Shown: positions 46,074-56,765 of the stretch, piece after piece
How positions within the stretch are numbered: position 1 is the stretch's first letter
Layout of the letters: each line of letters opens with the position of its first letter
From: Prevotella sp.
GTDB lineage: Bacteria > Bacteroidota > Bacteroidia > Bacteroidales > Bacteroidaceae
NCBI GenBank assembly: GCA_016291085.1
Contig: JAEEVW010000014.1
Span: 1 to 64,000, forward strand
Direction of reading: 5' to 3'
Length of the DNA stretch: 64,000 nucleotides
Notes under the pieces: model-generated
Seen by the model: the letters and a program-made list of their open reading frames with translations, nothing else
What the model was told of the DNA's origin: nothing
Database searches by the model: none
Position numbers and translations under genes: made by a program

Positions 46074-48797
46074 TTACTTGCCTGCCATGATGTTACAGAT
46101 GGTTACAATGTCTCCGACATTTACTTCACCGTCTCCATTCACGTCGGCCAGCTGCGGGTCAACAGTACTTATTCCTGCCATTATGTTACAGACAGTCACA
46201 ATATCACCGACATTTACCTCTCCGTCACCGTTCATGTCGCCAACAATTCCCGCTGGTTTCGGATCATCGTCAGTTAATGCCACAATGTTTTCAAATTTCT
46301 TCCATTGATAGTCGTTGCGATAAGCCTCTATAGAACCTTCTGGCACATGGAGCGTGGCATTTTGGCAATTAAGATTATCCCAGATAACAACTGAAAAATA
46401 TTCATATTCTTCCCTATATGGTTTAGCTTCCGGCACTTGCTCCGCATAGCAATACACATCTGTCATGTTATTACACATGGAGAATGCATTTGCTCCGATG
46501 CTCGTTACACTATTGGGAATGACGACTGAGGTCAGAGTGGAACAGCCTTGGAATGCATTATGCCCGATGCTCGATACACCATTTGGAATGACCAAATCCT
46601 GTACTTCTTCACCATTCAAATATAAATGACCTGCATAAGCAAGCGGGCTGTCGTAATTGCCATAAAAAGAATAGAAATCAAAACTGCACCATGCTTCCAG
46701 ATTAGTAATATAGACAGCGGTCAAACCAAAACAGCCACCGAATGCACCTGCACCAATACTCGTCACACTGTTGGGGATGGTGATAGAGGTCAGGCTGCGG
46801 CAGGCATAGAATGCTTGAGTTCCTATTTCTGTCACACTTTCAGGAATAATGACAGAGGTTAGACCAGTACAAGAAAACGCACTCTCTCCTATCTTCGTCA
46901 CACCGTCAGGAATCACAGATTTCTTACATCCGAACAAAAGTGTATTGGTAGCTGTTTCGATAACGGCATTACAGTTATCACGAGAATCATATATAACATT
47001 TCCCTTCTCTACCTCTATTGAAATCAAATTAGAACAATATGAGACCACCGAATTCCCAATACTCCTTACACTACTGGGAATGACAATAGAAGTCAGACTG
47101 GAGCAATTAGAGAATGCACCAGCTCCGATACTCGTCACGCTGTTAGGGATGATGACAGAGGTTAGACCAATGCAGCCACCGAATGCACCTGCACCAATAC
47201 TCGTCACACTGTTGGGGATGGTGACAGAGGTAAGTGCAATGCAGTTTGCGAAAGCATTTTCCTCAAGATTTGTCACACTATTGGGAATAGTGACAGAGTT
47301 AAGTCCAAAGCATCCATTGAATGCATAGGTTCCTATGCTTGTCACATCGTAGTTCTCTCCATTATGATTGATGCTTGAAGGAATAACAGCAGCTCCACCA
47401 AAATCTTCAGTGATGCTTACAACTTTAGCCGTTTTGGCATCATCATCGAAACTATAATATAATCCATCCACCGCCGACTCCAAGGCGACGATATTCCCAA
47501 AGCCATTCCACTGTACGGAATTGCGATAATCATCTATCAAATCGCCAGGCACATGAAGTGTAGCTTTTTCGCAAATGTAAGTTCCAAACACAGTATTTGT
47601 TTGGGGTTTTTGCTTTGCAAGGCAATATACTCTAGTTAAATTTCCACAGTTTTCAAATGCATAATAACCGATGCTTACCACATTAGCAGGAATAGTGATT
47701 GACGTCAAACCTTGGCAACGGTAGAATGCATATTCTTCTATCTCTTGCAAACTATTGGGAAGAGTCAATGAGGGCAGACCGTAACACCAACCAAAAGCAT
47801 ATCGACCTATTCTCGTCACATTGTTTGAAATCGTTATTGACTTCATCTTGTTAGCACCATAAAACGCAAAATCGCCAATAACGGTAATCTCATCTCCTAA
47901 AATATATTCCTCAACATTATTACCAAAAATGGTAGAAAGACCTCCACTCCATCCATAGCCACGTGATACCATAGTATAGCTATGTAGCTTGACCTTTAAC
48001 AGATTGACGCATCCTGAAAACGCCTCATTTGTGTAAGCCGTCATATCTGTCATATTCCCGATGCTCGCCACACTGCAAGGAATGCTGATGGAAGCCAGAT
48101 TAGTGCAACCCTTAAACTCCGTGTCTCCAATGCGTTGCAGACTGATAAAATACGATAGTTCGTCAAAAGATGTTATTGTTTCGTTTCCTGTAAAGACTCC
48201 TCCTAAATTCATGACCATTGAGGCTTCCATTTCACTCAACTCACCATCGCCGTTTGTGTCCCAATTGGCCACACAGAGTGCTTTGACATTTGCGTCGGCA
48301 AACACAATCGGATTATCATTTAATGGATTCTTTTCTATCGCAACAATATTCTTAAAATCTTTCCAATAGTTTGCGTTCTTATAGGCTGCCAGGTAGTCTG
48401 CAGGAACATGAAGGGTAGCGATGGAACTAGTGCCATAGATGGTATTCCTCGTTATTTCAGGTGGCGTTTGCATAAAAGACCAGATATTCTTTATTTGGGT
48501 ACGATAAAAAGCATTTTTACCGATAGTCGTCACATTTTCGCCGATAACAAGACAGGAAACGATTTTGTTATTTCTGAATGCTGTGTTATCAATACTGGTC
48601 ACCATATAGTCCACATCTTCATAAGTTACCCATGAGGGAATGATGACACATCCTTCGTATTGATTAGGATTACTTGTCACTTCTGCTGTCAGGGTTTCAG
48701 CATATAAGTTGTAATAGACGCCATCTATTTCAACGGCATCAGCACTTGCCACCATCGGCAGCAACATCATTGCGAGTAATAGTAGTTGTTTTTTCAT
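46074..48797 (-). CDS. BspA-like leucine-rich-repeat surface protein with dockerin-like C-terminal repeats
   Basis: The protein has about 907 residues from ATG 48797; a second ATG lies 6 bp upstream. Signal peptide LLLLAMMLLPMVASA. At least ten BspA/LRR_5 repeats follow, with ITIPNSVTSIGAGAFGGCIG-type units. Three short segments of the form VPEGSIEAYRNDYQWKKFEN-IVAL separate blocks of repeats. The C-terminus has two EF-hand-like units, DMNGDGEVNVGDIVTVCNIM and DVNGDGEVNVGDIVTICNIM, like type I dockerin halves. Such proteins are secreted and bind host or other surfaces. Minus-strand -7 box TAAATTTGC lies at 48918-48926. Confidence 0.9.
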   Translation of the reverse strand: MKKQLLLLAMMLLPMVASADAVEIDGVYYNLYAETLTAEVTSNPNQYEGCVIIPSWVTYEDVDYMVTSIDNTAFRNNKIVSCLVIGENVTTIGKNAFYRTQIKNIWSFMQTPPEITRNTIYGTSSIATLHVPADYLAAYKNANYWKDFKNIVAIEKNPLNDNPIVFADANVKALCVANWDTNGDGELSEMEASMVMNLGGVFTGNETITSFDELSYFISLQRIGDTEFKGCTNLASISIPCSVASIGNMTDMTAYTNEAFSGCVNLLKVKLHSYTMVSRGYGWSGGLSTIFGNNVEEYILGDEITVIGDFAFYGANKMKSITISNNVTRIGRYAFGWCYGLPSLTLPNSLQEIEEYAFYRCQGLTSITIPANVVSIGYYAFENCGNLTRVYCLAKQKPQTNTVFGTYICEKATLHVPGDLIDDYRNSVQWNGFGNIVALESAVDGLYYSFDDDAKTAKVVSITEDFGGAAVIPSSINHNGENYDVTSIGTYAFNGCFGLNSVTIPNSVTNLEENAFANCIALTSVTIPNSVTSIGAGAFGGCIGLTSVIIPNSVTSIGAGAFSNCSSLTSIVIPSSVRSIGNSVVSYCSNLISIEVEKGNVIYDSRDNCNAVIETATNTLLFGCKKSVIPDGVTKIGESAFSCTGLTSVIIPESVTEIGTQAFYACRSLTSITIPNSVTSIGAGAFGGCFGLTAVYITNLEAWCSFDFYSFYGNYDSPLAYAGHLYLNGEEVQDLVIPNGVSSIGHNAFQGCSTLTSVVIPNSVTSIGANAFSMCNNMTDVYCYAEQVPEAKPYREEYEYFSVVIWDNLNCQNATLHVPEGSIEAYRNDYQWKKFENIVALTDDDPKPAGIVGDMNGDGEVNVGDIVTVCNIMAGISTVDPQLADVNGDGEVNVGDIVTICNIMAGK

Positions 48798-49096
48798 TAT
48801 CATTTTGTTTTAAGTTTGTAAGTACTCATTATTAGTTTTAGGTATAGCAGAAGCGCGGGACTGCCTAGCTTTTGAATATAATGCTTCTTCTGCCGAGCGG
48901 GTCCTTCCCACTCGGTTGCAAATTTATGAAATAAAATCGACACTTCCAAACTTTTGCCAAAGAAAATGCCACAAAAGCCAAAAACTTATATATACAGGTA
49001 ACTGATTGTATAAAAACAGGAAAACGAAAAATCGCTCCGCCATAGGGTATAAGTGTCTGATTATCAGAGAAATCATGGCGGAGGAATCTTAACAGG

Positions 49097-50203
49097 TCAG
49101 AGGAAACGTCTTTTAGTTACATCCCGTAGTTCTTTTGTTCCTTCTCTGACTTCGTCGATGATTTCCTGGCAGCGGGTGCGGGGAATGCGGATGTTGATGC
49201 CGACGGTGATCATGTCTTCGTCGGTGGGCAGACCATTGTAGTTGACGGTTGTGGCATGTTGTCCCAGCGTGTTGTCGTTGGTCAGGTCGTAGGCTGGAGC
49301 CAGCGACCATTGGCCGTCGTGGCAGATGAAGCTGAAATTGCGGGCATGATCGTCGTAGTTGCGGGCTAAGACGTTAAAGGCCATCCGGCGGAATTGCTGT
49401 TCCACCTCTTCGGGCGACTGTGTCAGATAGCCCGTCAGCTGCAGCAGACTGTGGTAATCCATCTTGGGCGGCGTGATAGGTTCGTTTAGTAGTCCGCTGG
49501 CCGTTACCACGTGCAGGCGCTGGCCGTCCTCCATGTCGAAGCGCCGTGAGGCAAAGTATTTGCCGTTAATCAGCTTGAAGTCGGGCACGGTGATGCCGCA
49601 CTGGCGGGCTACCTCATTGAAACGGTATTCTGTCTCCCCCATATTCTTGGGATCATAGGTGTGGCGGAACTTCACCAGCCAATGACCGTCCGCATCCGTA
49701 TAGACACACTTGGGACGGACGCCGCCCGAGTTGCCGCTTTGGAAGAATAACATGTCGACGCCTTCCTCTGAGCGTTCCGACAGCACTTCAAGCGCCATCT
49801 GCTGCATCTCGTCGAACGAGCCCTGCCAGTCGCTTTGGGGTATTTCGGCCGAGGGTATATAGCACAGCGCACCCATGCCCGAAGTGCCCACCAGACTCAG
49901 GCGCTGGACGGGTGTCAGTGCGCTGTAGCTTACGCCCGACTTGCTGAGCACCTTCCGCAGCAGGTATTCACCATAGCCGCCGGGCAGGCTGTCCTCGAAG
50001 ACACCGAAATTACCATTGAACGGCATGAAATCGGCAGTGATAATGCCCGACTTCAAGGGGAGCTTCAGCGGAGAAATGGAGAAACCGTCGACCAGCCAGT
50101 CCTTGTCGTACTCAAACTGGCAATTCTGCTTGCTGCTGGCAAAAAGCGTACCCACCTTCCGGTCATGATAGGTCACGGTGACCGACTGTAAATCCTTTAT
50201 CAT
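49097..50203 (-). CDS. HipA-family serine/threonine kinase toxin
   Basis: The protein has 368 residues with an N-terminal HipA_N-like part (VTVTYHDRKVGTLFASSKQN, GYGEYLLRKVL), the P-loop-like SGNSGGVRPKCVY, the catalytic loop ARNYDDHARNFSFI and the metal motif LAPAYDLT. HipA enzymes phosphorylate glutamyl-tRNA synthetase or other targets and cause growth arrest. It overlaps the HipB-like gene by 4 bp (ATGA). Confidence 0.9.
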   Translation of the reverse strand: MIKDLQSVTVTYHDRKVGTLFASSKQNCQFEYDKDWLVDGFSISPLKLPLKSGIITADFMPFNGNFGVFEDSLPGGYGEYLLRKVLSKSGVSYSALTPVQRLSLVGTSGMGALCYIPSAEIPQSDWQGSFDEMQQMALEVLSERSEEGVDMLFFQSGNSGGVRPKCVYTDADGHWLVKFRHTYDPKNMGETEYRFNEVARQCGITVPDFKLINGKYFASRRFDMEDGQRLHVVTASGLLNEPITPPKMDYHSLLQLTGYLTQSPEEVEQQFRRMAFNVLARNYDDHARNFSFICHDGQWSLAPAYDLTNDNTLGQHATTVNYNGLPTDEDMITVGINIRIPRTRCQEIIDEVREGTKELRDVTKRRFL

Positions 50204-50511
50204 ATGCCGCGCTTTCTGGTTTTGTTCTTATTGATTTCCAGCAATTCCTCCATCGTGTCGTACTTCGGCTCAGCTAGGAGCTGCATGATGTCCTCGGAGT
50301 AGCCCAAGGCCTTGGCCAGTTTGACGTACGACTCCAGGGAAATGGAGTGCTTCAGTTCGAAGCGTTGGATGCTCGAAGCGGGCACACCGCTCATTTCTGA
50401 CAGGCTCTTGGTGGATATCTTCTTCTCCAAACGGCGAGCCTTCAGGTTCTCTGCCAACCGTTGCATGGTTACCTGTAGCGGATAAGGGTCGAATACGTAT
50501 CTGTTATGCAT
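50200..50511 (-). CDS. HipB-like XRE-family antitoxin
   Basis: The protein has 103 residues from ATG 50511 (MHNRYVFDPYPLQV...); ATG 50466 (MQRLAENLKARRLEKKIST) is an alternative. The HTH is SLSEMSGVPASSIQRFELKH. It should bind HipA and repress the operon. A -7 box and direct repeats lie upstream. Confidence 0.85.
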   Translation of the reverse strand: MHNRYVFDPYPLQVTMQRLAENLKARRLEKKISTKSLSEMSGVPASSIQRFELKHSISLESYVKLAKALGYSEDIMQLLAEPKYDTMEELLEINKNKTRKRGI

Positions 50512-50512
50512 T

Positions 50513-50573
50513 ATATATTGTGTGTAAAACGCAGATTTTCTATTTAATACATCATATATTATGTGCAAAGATA
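50513..50573 (-). promoter_or_regulatory. HipBA promoter and operator-like direct repeats
   Basis: The -7 box TATCTTTGC on the minus strand (50573-50565). ATATATTGTGTGTAAA (50513-50528) and ATATATTATGTGCAAA (50554-50569) repeat with a 41-bp offset, the second overlapping the -7 box. Confidence 0.5.
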
Positions 50574-50699
50574 CGAAATAATTTTCATACTTCCAAACTT
50601 TTTCCCAGTTTTTTTGAGTTATTTTTAAGCAGGAAGCCTTTTGACGCAAATAGTACGGAGTAAAAAGAGGAAAAAGCCAAAAGAAAAACACCATAGTAC

Positions 50700-50950
50700 G
50701 CTCCGAGAAATACTATTGGTTGAAAAAGGGGAAAAGTCCCGTGGTTACAGGGATTAAGACGGCATGTTGCAGGGAGCGAGACGGCATGTTGCTAATTTGC
50801 CCCGCCCGTGGCAAATTGTTGCGGCGGGCGGGGCAATATCTTGTGGCGTGCGTGCGAATATCTTGCAGCGGACGTCAAAAGACTTGAACTTCTGGTCTTT
50901 TGGCATTGCCTGAAAAGATGCAGCGACTACCTTTTCTAGATGCAAAGATA
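50700..50950 (-). ncRNA. Possible small RNA or leader with a GC-rich 12-bp stem
   Basis: A -7 box TATCTTTGC (50950-50942) faces left into about 240 bp without a convincing gene. It contains a perfect stem TTGCCCCGCCCG (50797-50808) / CGGGCGGGGCAA (50825-50836), a repeated AGACGGCATGTTGC (50757 and 50779) and two CAATATCTTG/GAATATCTTG units. A 63-codon frame (50754-50945) lacks any family signal. A small RNA is one reading; a decayed insertion is another. Confidence 0.35.
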
Positions 50951-51004
50951 CAAAATAAATCGCAGAAATGCAAGAAAATCATGCATTAAATTGTGCAAAG
51001 GATG

Positions 51005-52768
51005 TTAATAGTCTCCTCCTGCTACCACCTTGCGGCTGTGCTTCACACCGTTCTTGTCAGTTGTTTGCTCGATGATGATGCCGTGGTAGCTGTTGGGGTT
51101 TGACAGGCGACGGCCTGACAGGTCGAAGCTCTCGCGCTTGACAGTATTGCCGTTTTCAATTTCGTGGATGCCGGCAGCACCGACCTTTGTAAACTGCCAG
51201 GCGTCTACGTAGAAATTGTCGGCAGCGGTGACAGCGATAAGAAAGTTGTTTTTTACCCCTTTGAACCTGCTGGCGTCAACTTCGAAGGTCAGGTCCTCCA
51301 TCTCGGTCGATGCGAATTCAAGAGTAGTAACGGGACGTCCTGCTCTGCTAAAGCGTAGCTCGATAGTAGCTGTACCCTTGGCTCGCAGCGTGAACCTGTC
51401 TGCACCAGTCGTTCCGAAGTCAACCTTGCGTACATTAATCCACGAGCCTTCTTTCATCTTCACCTGCATGTTCTCAGAAGCGTCGTTGCCCAGCGTGTTG
51501 ATTTTAGTGTTCTTCTTGATGTTGGTGATGTCCTCGTAGTCCACACCGCCACAGCTGGCCATTGTCTCGGCCTGCTGGAGCTCGTAAGGGTTCAGGTTCT
51601 TGATTTGCGTGACACCTTCAAGGTTCGTCGTAACTGTACTAACTGTCGCCGTACTCTCGTTCACTGTGGCTTTGTTGACACAGATGGAACGATATTTATT
51701 ACAAGAGCTGCCAATGATGCCAGCATTCTGCCAACTCTGCCTCAAGGGCTCTCCATGATAGATGTGATAATACTGGCCCTGGAATTTCTGCAGATGGGAG
51801 TGGTTATTAATCGTTCCCATGCCAGGATGTGGTCCATATACGCCCTTATATACCCATGAATTGGGGTTCGTAGGGTCGTCGCTGACCATGTAGCACATGT
51901 TACAGGCGTCGGGTCTCGACAAACTAATGCCGTGTTCCGTCTTGTAAGCGTTCCACTCAGCTGCAGTTTGGTTACGATCCGCCCAGTTGGAACAGTAGGT
52001 ATAAACATACTTGCCACCGATGATGTTCAGTTCGTTGGCCTCGAAATGATACGGAGCCTGAATCGTAATGGGAAGCCCGTCAACTTCAGTCATATTGGAT
52101 TTCAGCTTGTAAACGCGGGCGTTCTTAGGGTCAAAACCGGTGCCACCTAATTCTGCGACAGGGTCAAGACCACCAATGGCCAGCCAACCTACACCGTTGT
52201 CGTCGATTACCACTCCTGGGTCGAAAATTGCAGAGCTTGGTTTCGCACCTGGTGTCTGACTGTGGATCATTAACTCCTTGTTGGGCGATTTCCAAGGACC
52301 GAGAGGTGAACTAGCCTTCAGCACACCAATGCCGTGGACGTTGTTGCAGAAGTAGAGGAAGAATTCGTCGCCATCCACTGTGGAACGCCATGTGACTGAC
52401 GGTGCCCACGATACACCATAACCCTTAATTGGCCATCCGCTGGGCCATGAGGCGCAGATTTTTTTTGTGTCGATGGTACCGTGGAATGTCCAGTTCACCA
52501 TGTCGTCAGTGGAGAAGACCACAATAGACTTGATTTGGCTATAGGTATTCTCGCTTGATTTTTCGTTTACGATGAATTCCTGATGGTCGTTTGAACCATA
52601 GACGTAGAGGCGTCCGTTATATTCCAGTGCGGTAGGGTCGGCACAAAATACGTTGGCACTGATGGGGTTGTTGTTACTGATTCCCTTGTAGTCGGAAGCC
52701 AATGTTTGTGCATTCAAATGAATGCAAGTTGCCATAATCGTGGCAGATAAGAATAGTCTTTTGAACAT
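51005..52768 (-). CDS. Secreted glycoside hydrolase family 43 enzyme with a CBM6-like domain
   Basis: The protein has 587 residues. Signal peptide FLSATIMATCIHLNA. GH43 five-blade propeller signs: FCADPTALEYNGRLYVYGSN (catalytic base Asp), SSAIFDPGVVIDDNGVGWLA (pKa-modulating Asp), and HFEANELNIIGGKYV (catalytic Glu). A beta-sandwich resembling CBM6 follows (YELQQAETMASCGGVDYED, WINVRKVDFG). The end FDLSGRRLSNPNSYHGIII looks like a T9SS-type sorting tail. Likely acts on arabinoxylan or arabinan outside the cell or in the periplasm. No SusCD pair is adjacent. Confidence 0.92.
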   Translation of the reverse strand: MFKRLFLSATIMATCIHLNAQTLASDYKGISNNNPISANVFCADPTALEYNGRLYVYGSNDHQEFIVNEKSSENTYSQIKSIVVFSTDDMVNWTFHGTIDTKKICASWPSGWPIKGYGVSWAPSVTWRSTVDGDEFFLYFCNNVHGIGVLKASSPLGPWKSPNKELMIHSQTPGAKPSSAIFDPGVVIDDNGVGWLAIGGLDPVAELGGTGFDPKNARVYKLKSNMTEVDGLPITIQAPYHFEANELNIIGGKYVYTYCSNWADRNQTAAEWNAYKTEHGISLSRPDACNMCYMVSDDPTNPNSWVYKGVYGPHPGMGTINNHSHLQKFQGQYYHIYHGEPLRQSWQNAGIIGSSCNKYRSICVNKATVNESTATVSTVTTNLEGVTQIKNLNPYELQQAETMASCGGVDYEDITNIKKNTKINTLGNDASENMQVKMKEGSWINVRKVDFGTTGADRFTLRAKGTATIELRFSRAGRPVTTLEFASTEMEDLTFEVDASRFKGVKNNFLIAVTAADNFYVDAWQFTKVGAAGIHEIENGNTVKRESFDLSGRRLSNPNSYHGIIIEQTTDKNGVKHSRKVVAGGDY

Positions 52769-52798
52769 TTTATAATAATAAGTTATCGTTTTCGGGGT

Positions 52799-52868
52799 GC
52801 AAAGTTACTATTAAGTGTTGAAAATACCAAATAATTTTTGGTTTTTTGCTCACTTATTCGTACCTTTG
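52799..52868. promoter_or_regulatory. Divergent promoters of GH43 and the DUF3467 gene
   Basis: Minus strand TAACTTTGC (52807-52799) serves GH43; plus strand TTTTTTGC (52842-52849) and TACCTTTG (52861-52868) serve the DUF3467 gene. Confidence 0.7.
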
Positions 52869-52919
52869 GCCGCGAAAAAGAAAGAAAAGGATACTTAATA
52901 GATAAAAGACAATAGATTT

Positions 52920-53240
52920 ATGAACGAGAATGAGAACAAGCAGCAAGGACAGCTGCAGATAGAGTTGCCCCAGGACGTGGCGCAGGGTGAGTATGCAAAT
53001 TTCGCCATCATCACCCATTCGAGTAGTGATTTTGTGGTAGACTTCGCACGGGTGTTGCCTGGTGTGCCCAAAGCACAGGTAAAGAGTCGTGTGATTCTGG
53101 CTCCGGAACATGCCAAAAGGCTGTTAGGCGCCCTGCAGGAAAACATTGTGCGCTACGAGCGAGAGTTCGGTCCGATTCAGATTCCCAACAAGGAATCGCG
53201 CACCATTGCTCCGTTCAATGTTGGCAAGGGAGAAGCCTGA
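52920..53240 (+). CDS. DUF3467 family protein
   Basis: The protein has 106 residues: LPQDVAQGEYANFAIITHSS, DFVVDFARVLPGVPKAQVKS and LAPEHAKRLLGALQENI are the DUF3467 core. Function unknown; it is usually found beside rpoC/rpsL in Bacteroidales, as here. Confidence 0.93.
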   Translation: MNENENKQQGQLQIELPQDVAQGEYANFAIITHSSSDFVVDFARVLPGVPKAQVKSRVILAPEHAKRLLGALQENIVRYEREFGPIQIPNKESRTIAPFNVGKGEA

Positions 53241-53340
53241 AAAGAGAGTTAATAATTTTTAAAACGCTTATTTTATGTTAAAAAACATAAGGTAAGCGCT
53301 TTTTGTTTCCATTATATTAGGTAGAATAAAATAAAAGTTG

Positions 53341-53350
53341 TACCTTTGCA
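53341..53350 (+). promoter_or_regulatory. Promoter of the rpsL-rpsG-fusA-rpsJ cluster
   Basis: TACCTTTGCA about 93 bp before rpsL; the long leader (53351-53442) may have a regulatory role, but I see no recognisable motif. Confidence 0.65.
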
Positions 53351-53442
53351 GCCCGAAACGCCTTTTTGCAGGGATGCATGAGGTGTAACTGGTTGAATTT
53401 GAACAAAATAATATATAATTTAAATTAAAAAGTAAAAGTATT

Positions 53443-53823
53443 ATGCCTACAATTTCACAATTGGTAAGAAAAGGCAGAAAGGTGCTCGTTGACAAGAGCA
53501 AGTCACCCGCGCTGGACTCATGTCCTCAGCGTCGTGGTGTCTGTGTTCGCGTGTACACAACGACCCCAAAGAAGCCTAATTCGGCTATGCGTAAGGTAGC
53601 CCGTGTTCGTTTGACCAACCAGAAGGAAGTCAACAGTTACATTCCCGGAGAGGGACACAACTTGCAGGAGCACAGCATCGTGCTGGTTCGTGGCGGTCGT
53701 GTAAAGGACCTTCCCGGTGTTCGTTATCACATCGTACGTGGTACGCTCGATACCGCTGGTGTTGCCAGCCGTACTCAGCGTCGTTCGAAGTACGGTGCCA
53801 AGCGTCCTAAGGCTAAGAAGTAA
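53443..53823 (+). CDS. rpsL: 30S ribosomal protein uS12
   Basis: The protein has 126 residues with [20 protein letters not shown] and [17 protein letters not shown]. Lys43/Lys88-equivalent positions of streptomycin sensitivity look wild type ([17 protein letters not shown]). Confidence 0.98.
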   Translation: MPTISQLVRKGRKVLVDKSKSPALDSCPQRRGVCVRVYTTTPKKPNSAMRKVARVRLTNQKEVNSYIPGEGHNLQEHSIVLVRGGRVKDLPGVRYHIVRGTLDTAGVASRTQRRSKYGAKRPKAKK

Positions 53824-54006
53824 TAATCGGAGAAGATTATAAAGCCGTGAGGACTCCCGCCTTATATATAATAAGGTGAAAAAGAAAAGAAGTAAAAACG
53901 TTTTGCTGGAGAATTGTTAAAGACAGGTTGAGTAAATGCTCATGAGCGAGCGTTGAAGACGAAGAAAGAACAGCCCCAAGCAGACATTAAATTCAAACAC
54001 AAAAAA

Positions 54007-54483
54007 ATGAGAAAAGCAAAACCAAAGAAGCGTGTGATCCTTCCCGATCCAGTCTTCAACGACAAGAAAGTGTCGAAGTTTGTGAACCACCTGATGTACG
54101 ATGGCAAGAAGTCCATTTCGTACGAGATTTTCTATCATGCTCTTGAGAACGTAAAGGCCAAGATGCAGAACGAGGAGAAGTCTGCCCTGGAAATCTGGAA
54201 GCAGGCTTTGGATAACATCACTCCTCAGGTAGAGGTTAAGAGCCGCCGTATCGGTGGTGCTACATTCCAGGTTCCTACCGAGATTCGTCCCGACCGTAAG
54301 GAGAGCATCTCGATGAAGAACATGATTTCGTTTGCCCGCAAGCGCAGTGGTAAGTCGATGGCCGACAAACTGGCTGCTGAGATTATGGACGCCTTCAATA
54401 ATCAGGGTGGCGCCTTCAAGCGTAAGGAAGACATGCACCGCATGGCTGAGGCTAACCGTGCATTCGCTCACTTCCGTTTCTAA
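54007..54483 (+). CDS. rpsG: 30S ribosomal protein uS7
   Basis: The protein has 158 residues from ATG 54007 ([17 protein letters not shown]). Upstream in-frame codons exist but that ATG matches the family start. [20 protein letters not shown] and AHFRF end are typical. S7 organises the 3' major domain of 16S rRNA. Confidence 0.98.
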   Translation: MRKAKPKKRVILPDPVFNDKKVSKFVNHLMYDGKKSISYEIFYHALENVKAKMQNEEKSALEIWKQALDNITPQVEVKSRRIGGATFQVPTEIRPDRKESISMKNMISFARKRSGKSMADKLAAEIMDAFNNQGGAFKRKEDMHRMAEANRAFAHFRF

Positions 54484-54518
54484 TTCATTAAAGGTAAAAA
54501 GATAATAGGATAAAAGAA

Positions 54519-56648
54519 ATGGCAAACCGCGATTTACATTTGACCCGCAATATTGGTATCATGGCCCACATCGATGCCGGTAAGACCACCACATCGGAGC
54601 GTATCCTGTTCTATACAGGTAAGACGCACAAGATTGGTGAGGTGCACGATGGTGCTGCTACCATGGACTGGATGGCCCAGGAGCAGGAGCGTGGTATCAC
54701 TATCACCTCTGCTGCTACCACCTGTAACTGGAAGTGGAACGGCAAGGAATACAAGATTAACCTGATTGACACTCCGGGACACGTTGACTTCACCGCTGAG
54801 GTGGAGCGTTCACTGCGTGTGCTCGACGGAGCTGTTGCTACTTACTCTGCTGCCGACGGTGTACAGCCTCAGTCTGAGACCGTATGGCGCCAGGCCGACA
54901 AGTACAACGTTCCCCGTATCGGTTACGTGAACAAGATGGACCGTTCAGGTGCTGACTTCTTCGAGACTGTTCAGCAGATGAAGGATATTCTGGGTGCTAA
55001 CCCCGTTGTGATTCAGGTTCCTATTGGTGCTGAGGAGAACTTCAAGGGCTTGGTAGACCTGATTAAGATGAAGGCTATCCTGTGGCACGACGAGACCATG
55101 GGTGCTGAGTATGATGTAGAGGAGATTCCTGCTGACCTGCAGGCAGAGTGCGACGAATGGCATAACAAGCTGCTCGAGGCAGCTGCTGAATATGATGAGG
55201 CTCTGATGGAGAAGTACTTCGACGATCCCGACTCTATCACTGAGGACGAGATTATCGCTGCTATCCGTAAGGGTTGTATCTCAATGGCTTGCACTCCTAT
55301 GCTGCTCGGTTCTTCTTATAAGAACAAGGGTGTTCAGCCTCTGCTCGACTATGTTTGCGCTTTCCTGCCTGCTCCCGTTGACGTGGAGATGGTGATGGGT
55401 ACTAACCCCAACACCGACGAGGAAGAGGGTCGCAAGCCCAGCGAGAACGAGCCCACTTCAGCGCTCGCATTCAAGATTGCTACCGATCCCTACATGGGTC
55501 GTCTGGTATTCTTCCGCGTCTACTCTGGTAGCGTGAAGGCCGGTTCTTACGTCTTCAATCCCCGTTCGGGCAAGAAGGAGCGTATCAGCCGTCTCTTCCA
55601 GATGAATTCTAACAAGGAAATTCCCATGGAGTCTATTGACGCCGGTGATATCGGTGCAGGTGTAGGTTTCAAGGATATCCGTACTGGTGATACTCTCTGT
55701 GACGAGGAAAAGCCCATCGTACTGGAGTCTATGACCTTCCCCGACACTGTGATCTCTATCGCCGTTGAGCCTAAGTCTCAGGCTGACGTTGCCAAGCTCG
55801 ACAACGGTCTGGCTAAGCTCGCTGAGGAAGACCCCACATTCACCGTTCGTACCGACGAGCAGAGTGGTCAGACCATTATCTCGGGTATGGGTGAGCTCCA
55901 CCTCGACATCATCATCGACCGTCTGAAGCGCGAGTTCAAGGTTGAGTGTAATCAGGGTAAGCCCCAGGTTAACTACAAGGAGGCCATCACCAAGACTGTG
56001 ATGAACTATCGTGAGGTTTACAAGAAGCAGTCGGGTGGTCGCGGTAAGTTCGCTGATATCATCGTAAACGTTGGTCCTGTGGACGACGATTGGGATATCA
56101 AGGAGAACGGCGGCCTGCAGTTCGTGAACGAGGTGAAGGGTGGTAACATCCCCAAGGAGTTCATCCCCTCAATCCAGAAGGGTTTCGAGGCTGCTATGAA
56201 GAACGGTATCCTCGGCGGCTATCCCGTTGACTCGCTGAAGGTTGTCGTTGTGGATGGTTCGTTCCACCCCGTTGACTCTGACCAGCTGTCGTTCGAGATT
56301 GCTGCCCAGATGGCTTACAAGGCTGTCTGCGCTCAGGCTAAGCCCGTACTGATGGAGCCCATCATGAAACTCGAGGTGGTAACACCTGAGGAGAACATGG
56401 GTGACGTTATCGGTGACCTGAATAAGCGTCGTGGTCAGGTAGAAGGTATGGAAGAGGCTCGCTCTGGTGCCCGTGTCGTTAAGGCTAAGGTGCCCCTGTC
56501 AGAGATGTTCGGTTATGTAACCGCTCTGCGTACCATCACCTCTGGTCGTGCTACCAGTTCTATGGAGTACAGCCACCACGCTCCTCTGTCTTCAGCTCTG
56601 GCTAAGGCTGTGCTCGAGGAGGTCAAGGGTCGTGCAGACCTCGTATAA
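54519..56648 (+). CDS. fusA: Elongation factor G
   Basis: The protein has 709 residues: AHIDAGKTT (P-loop), [36 protein letters not shown], and domains III-V complete. It catalyses ribosomal translocation. A GGGGCGG/CCGCCCC stem (56659-56679) follows the stop. Confidence 0.99.
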   Translation: MANRDLHLTRNIGIMAHIDAGKTTTSERILFYTGKTHKIGEVHDGAATMDWMAQEQERGITITSAATTCNWKWNGKEYKINLIDTPGHVDFTAEVERSLRVLDGAVATYSAADGVQPQSETVWRQADKYNVPRIGYVNKMDRSGADFFETVQQMKDILGANPVVIQVPIGAEENFKGLVDLIKMKAILWHDETMGAEYDVEEIPADLQAECDEWHNKLLEAAAEYDEALMEKYFDDPDSITEDEIIAAIRKGCISMACTPMLLGSSYKNKGVQPLLDYVCAFLPAPVDVEMVMGTNPNTDEEEGRKPSENEPTSALAFKIATDPYMGRLVFFRVYSGSVKAGSYVFNPRSGKKERISRLFQMNSNKEIPMESIDAGDIGAGVGFKDIRTGDTLCDEEKPIVLESMTFPDTVISIAVEPKSQADVAKLDNGLAKLAEEDPTFTVRTDEQSGQTIISGMGELHLDIIIDRLKREFKVECNQGKPQVNYKEAITKTVMNYREVYKKQSGGRGKFADIIVNVGPVDDDWDIKENGGLQFVNEVKGGNIPKEFIPSIQKGFEAAMKNGILGGYPVDSLKVVVVDGSFHPVDSDQLSFEIAAQMAYKAVCAQAKPVLMEPIMKLEVVTPEENMGDVIGDLNKRRGQVEGMEEARSGARVVKAKVPLSEMFGYVTALRTITSGRATSSMEYSHHAPLSSALAKAVLEEVKGRADLV

Positions 56649-56765
56649 AGAAAGTGCGTGGGGCGGTTTCCCCGCCCCATCCATAACTCTTCGCTGAGCA
56701 AATGACTCTTTAGCGGAGAGAATAAATAGTAAAATAGTTAAATAATTAAATTGTAAAATTAAACA

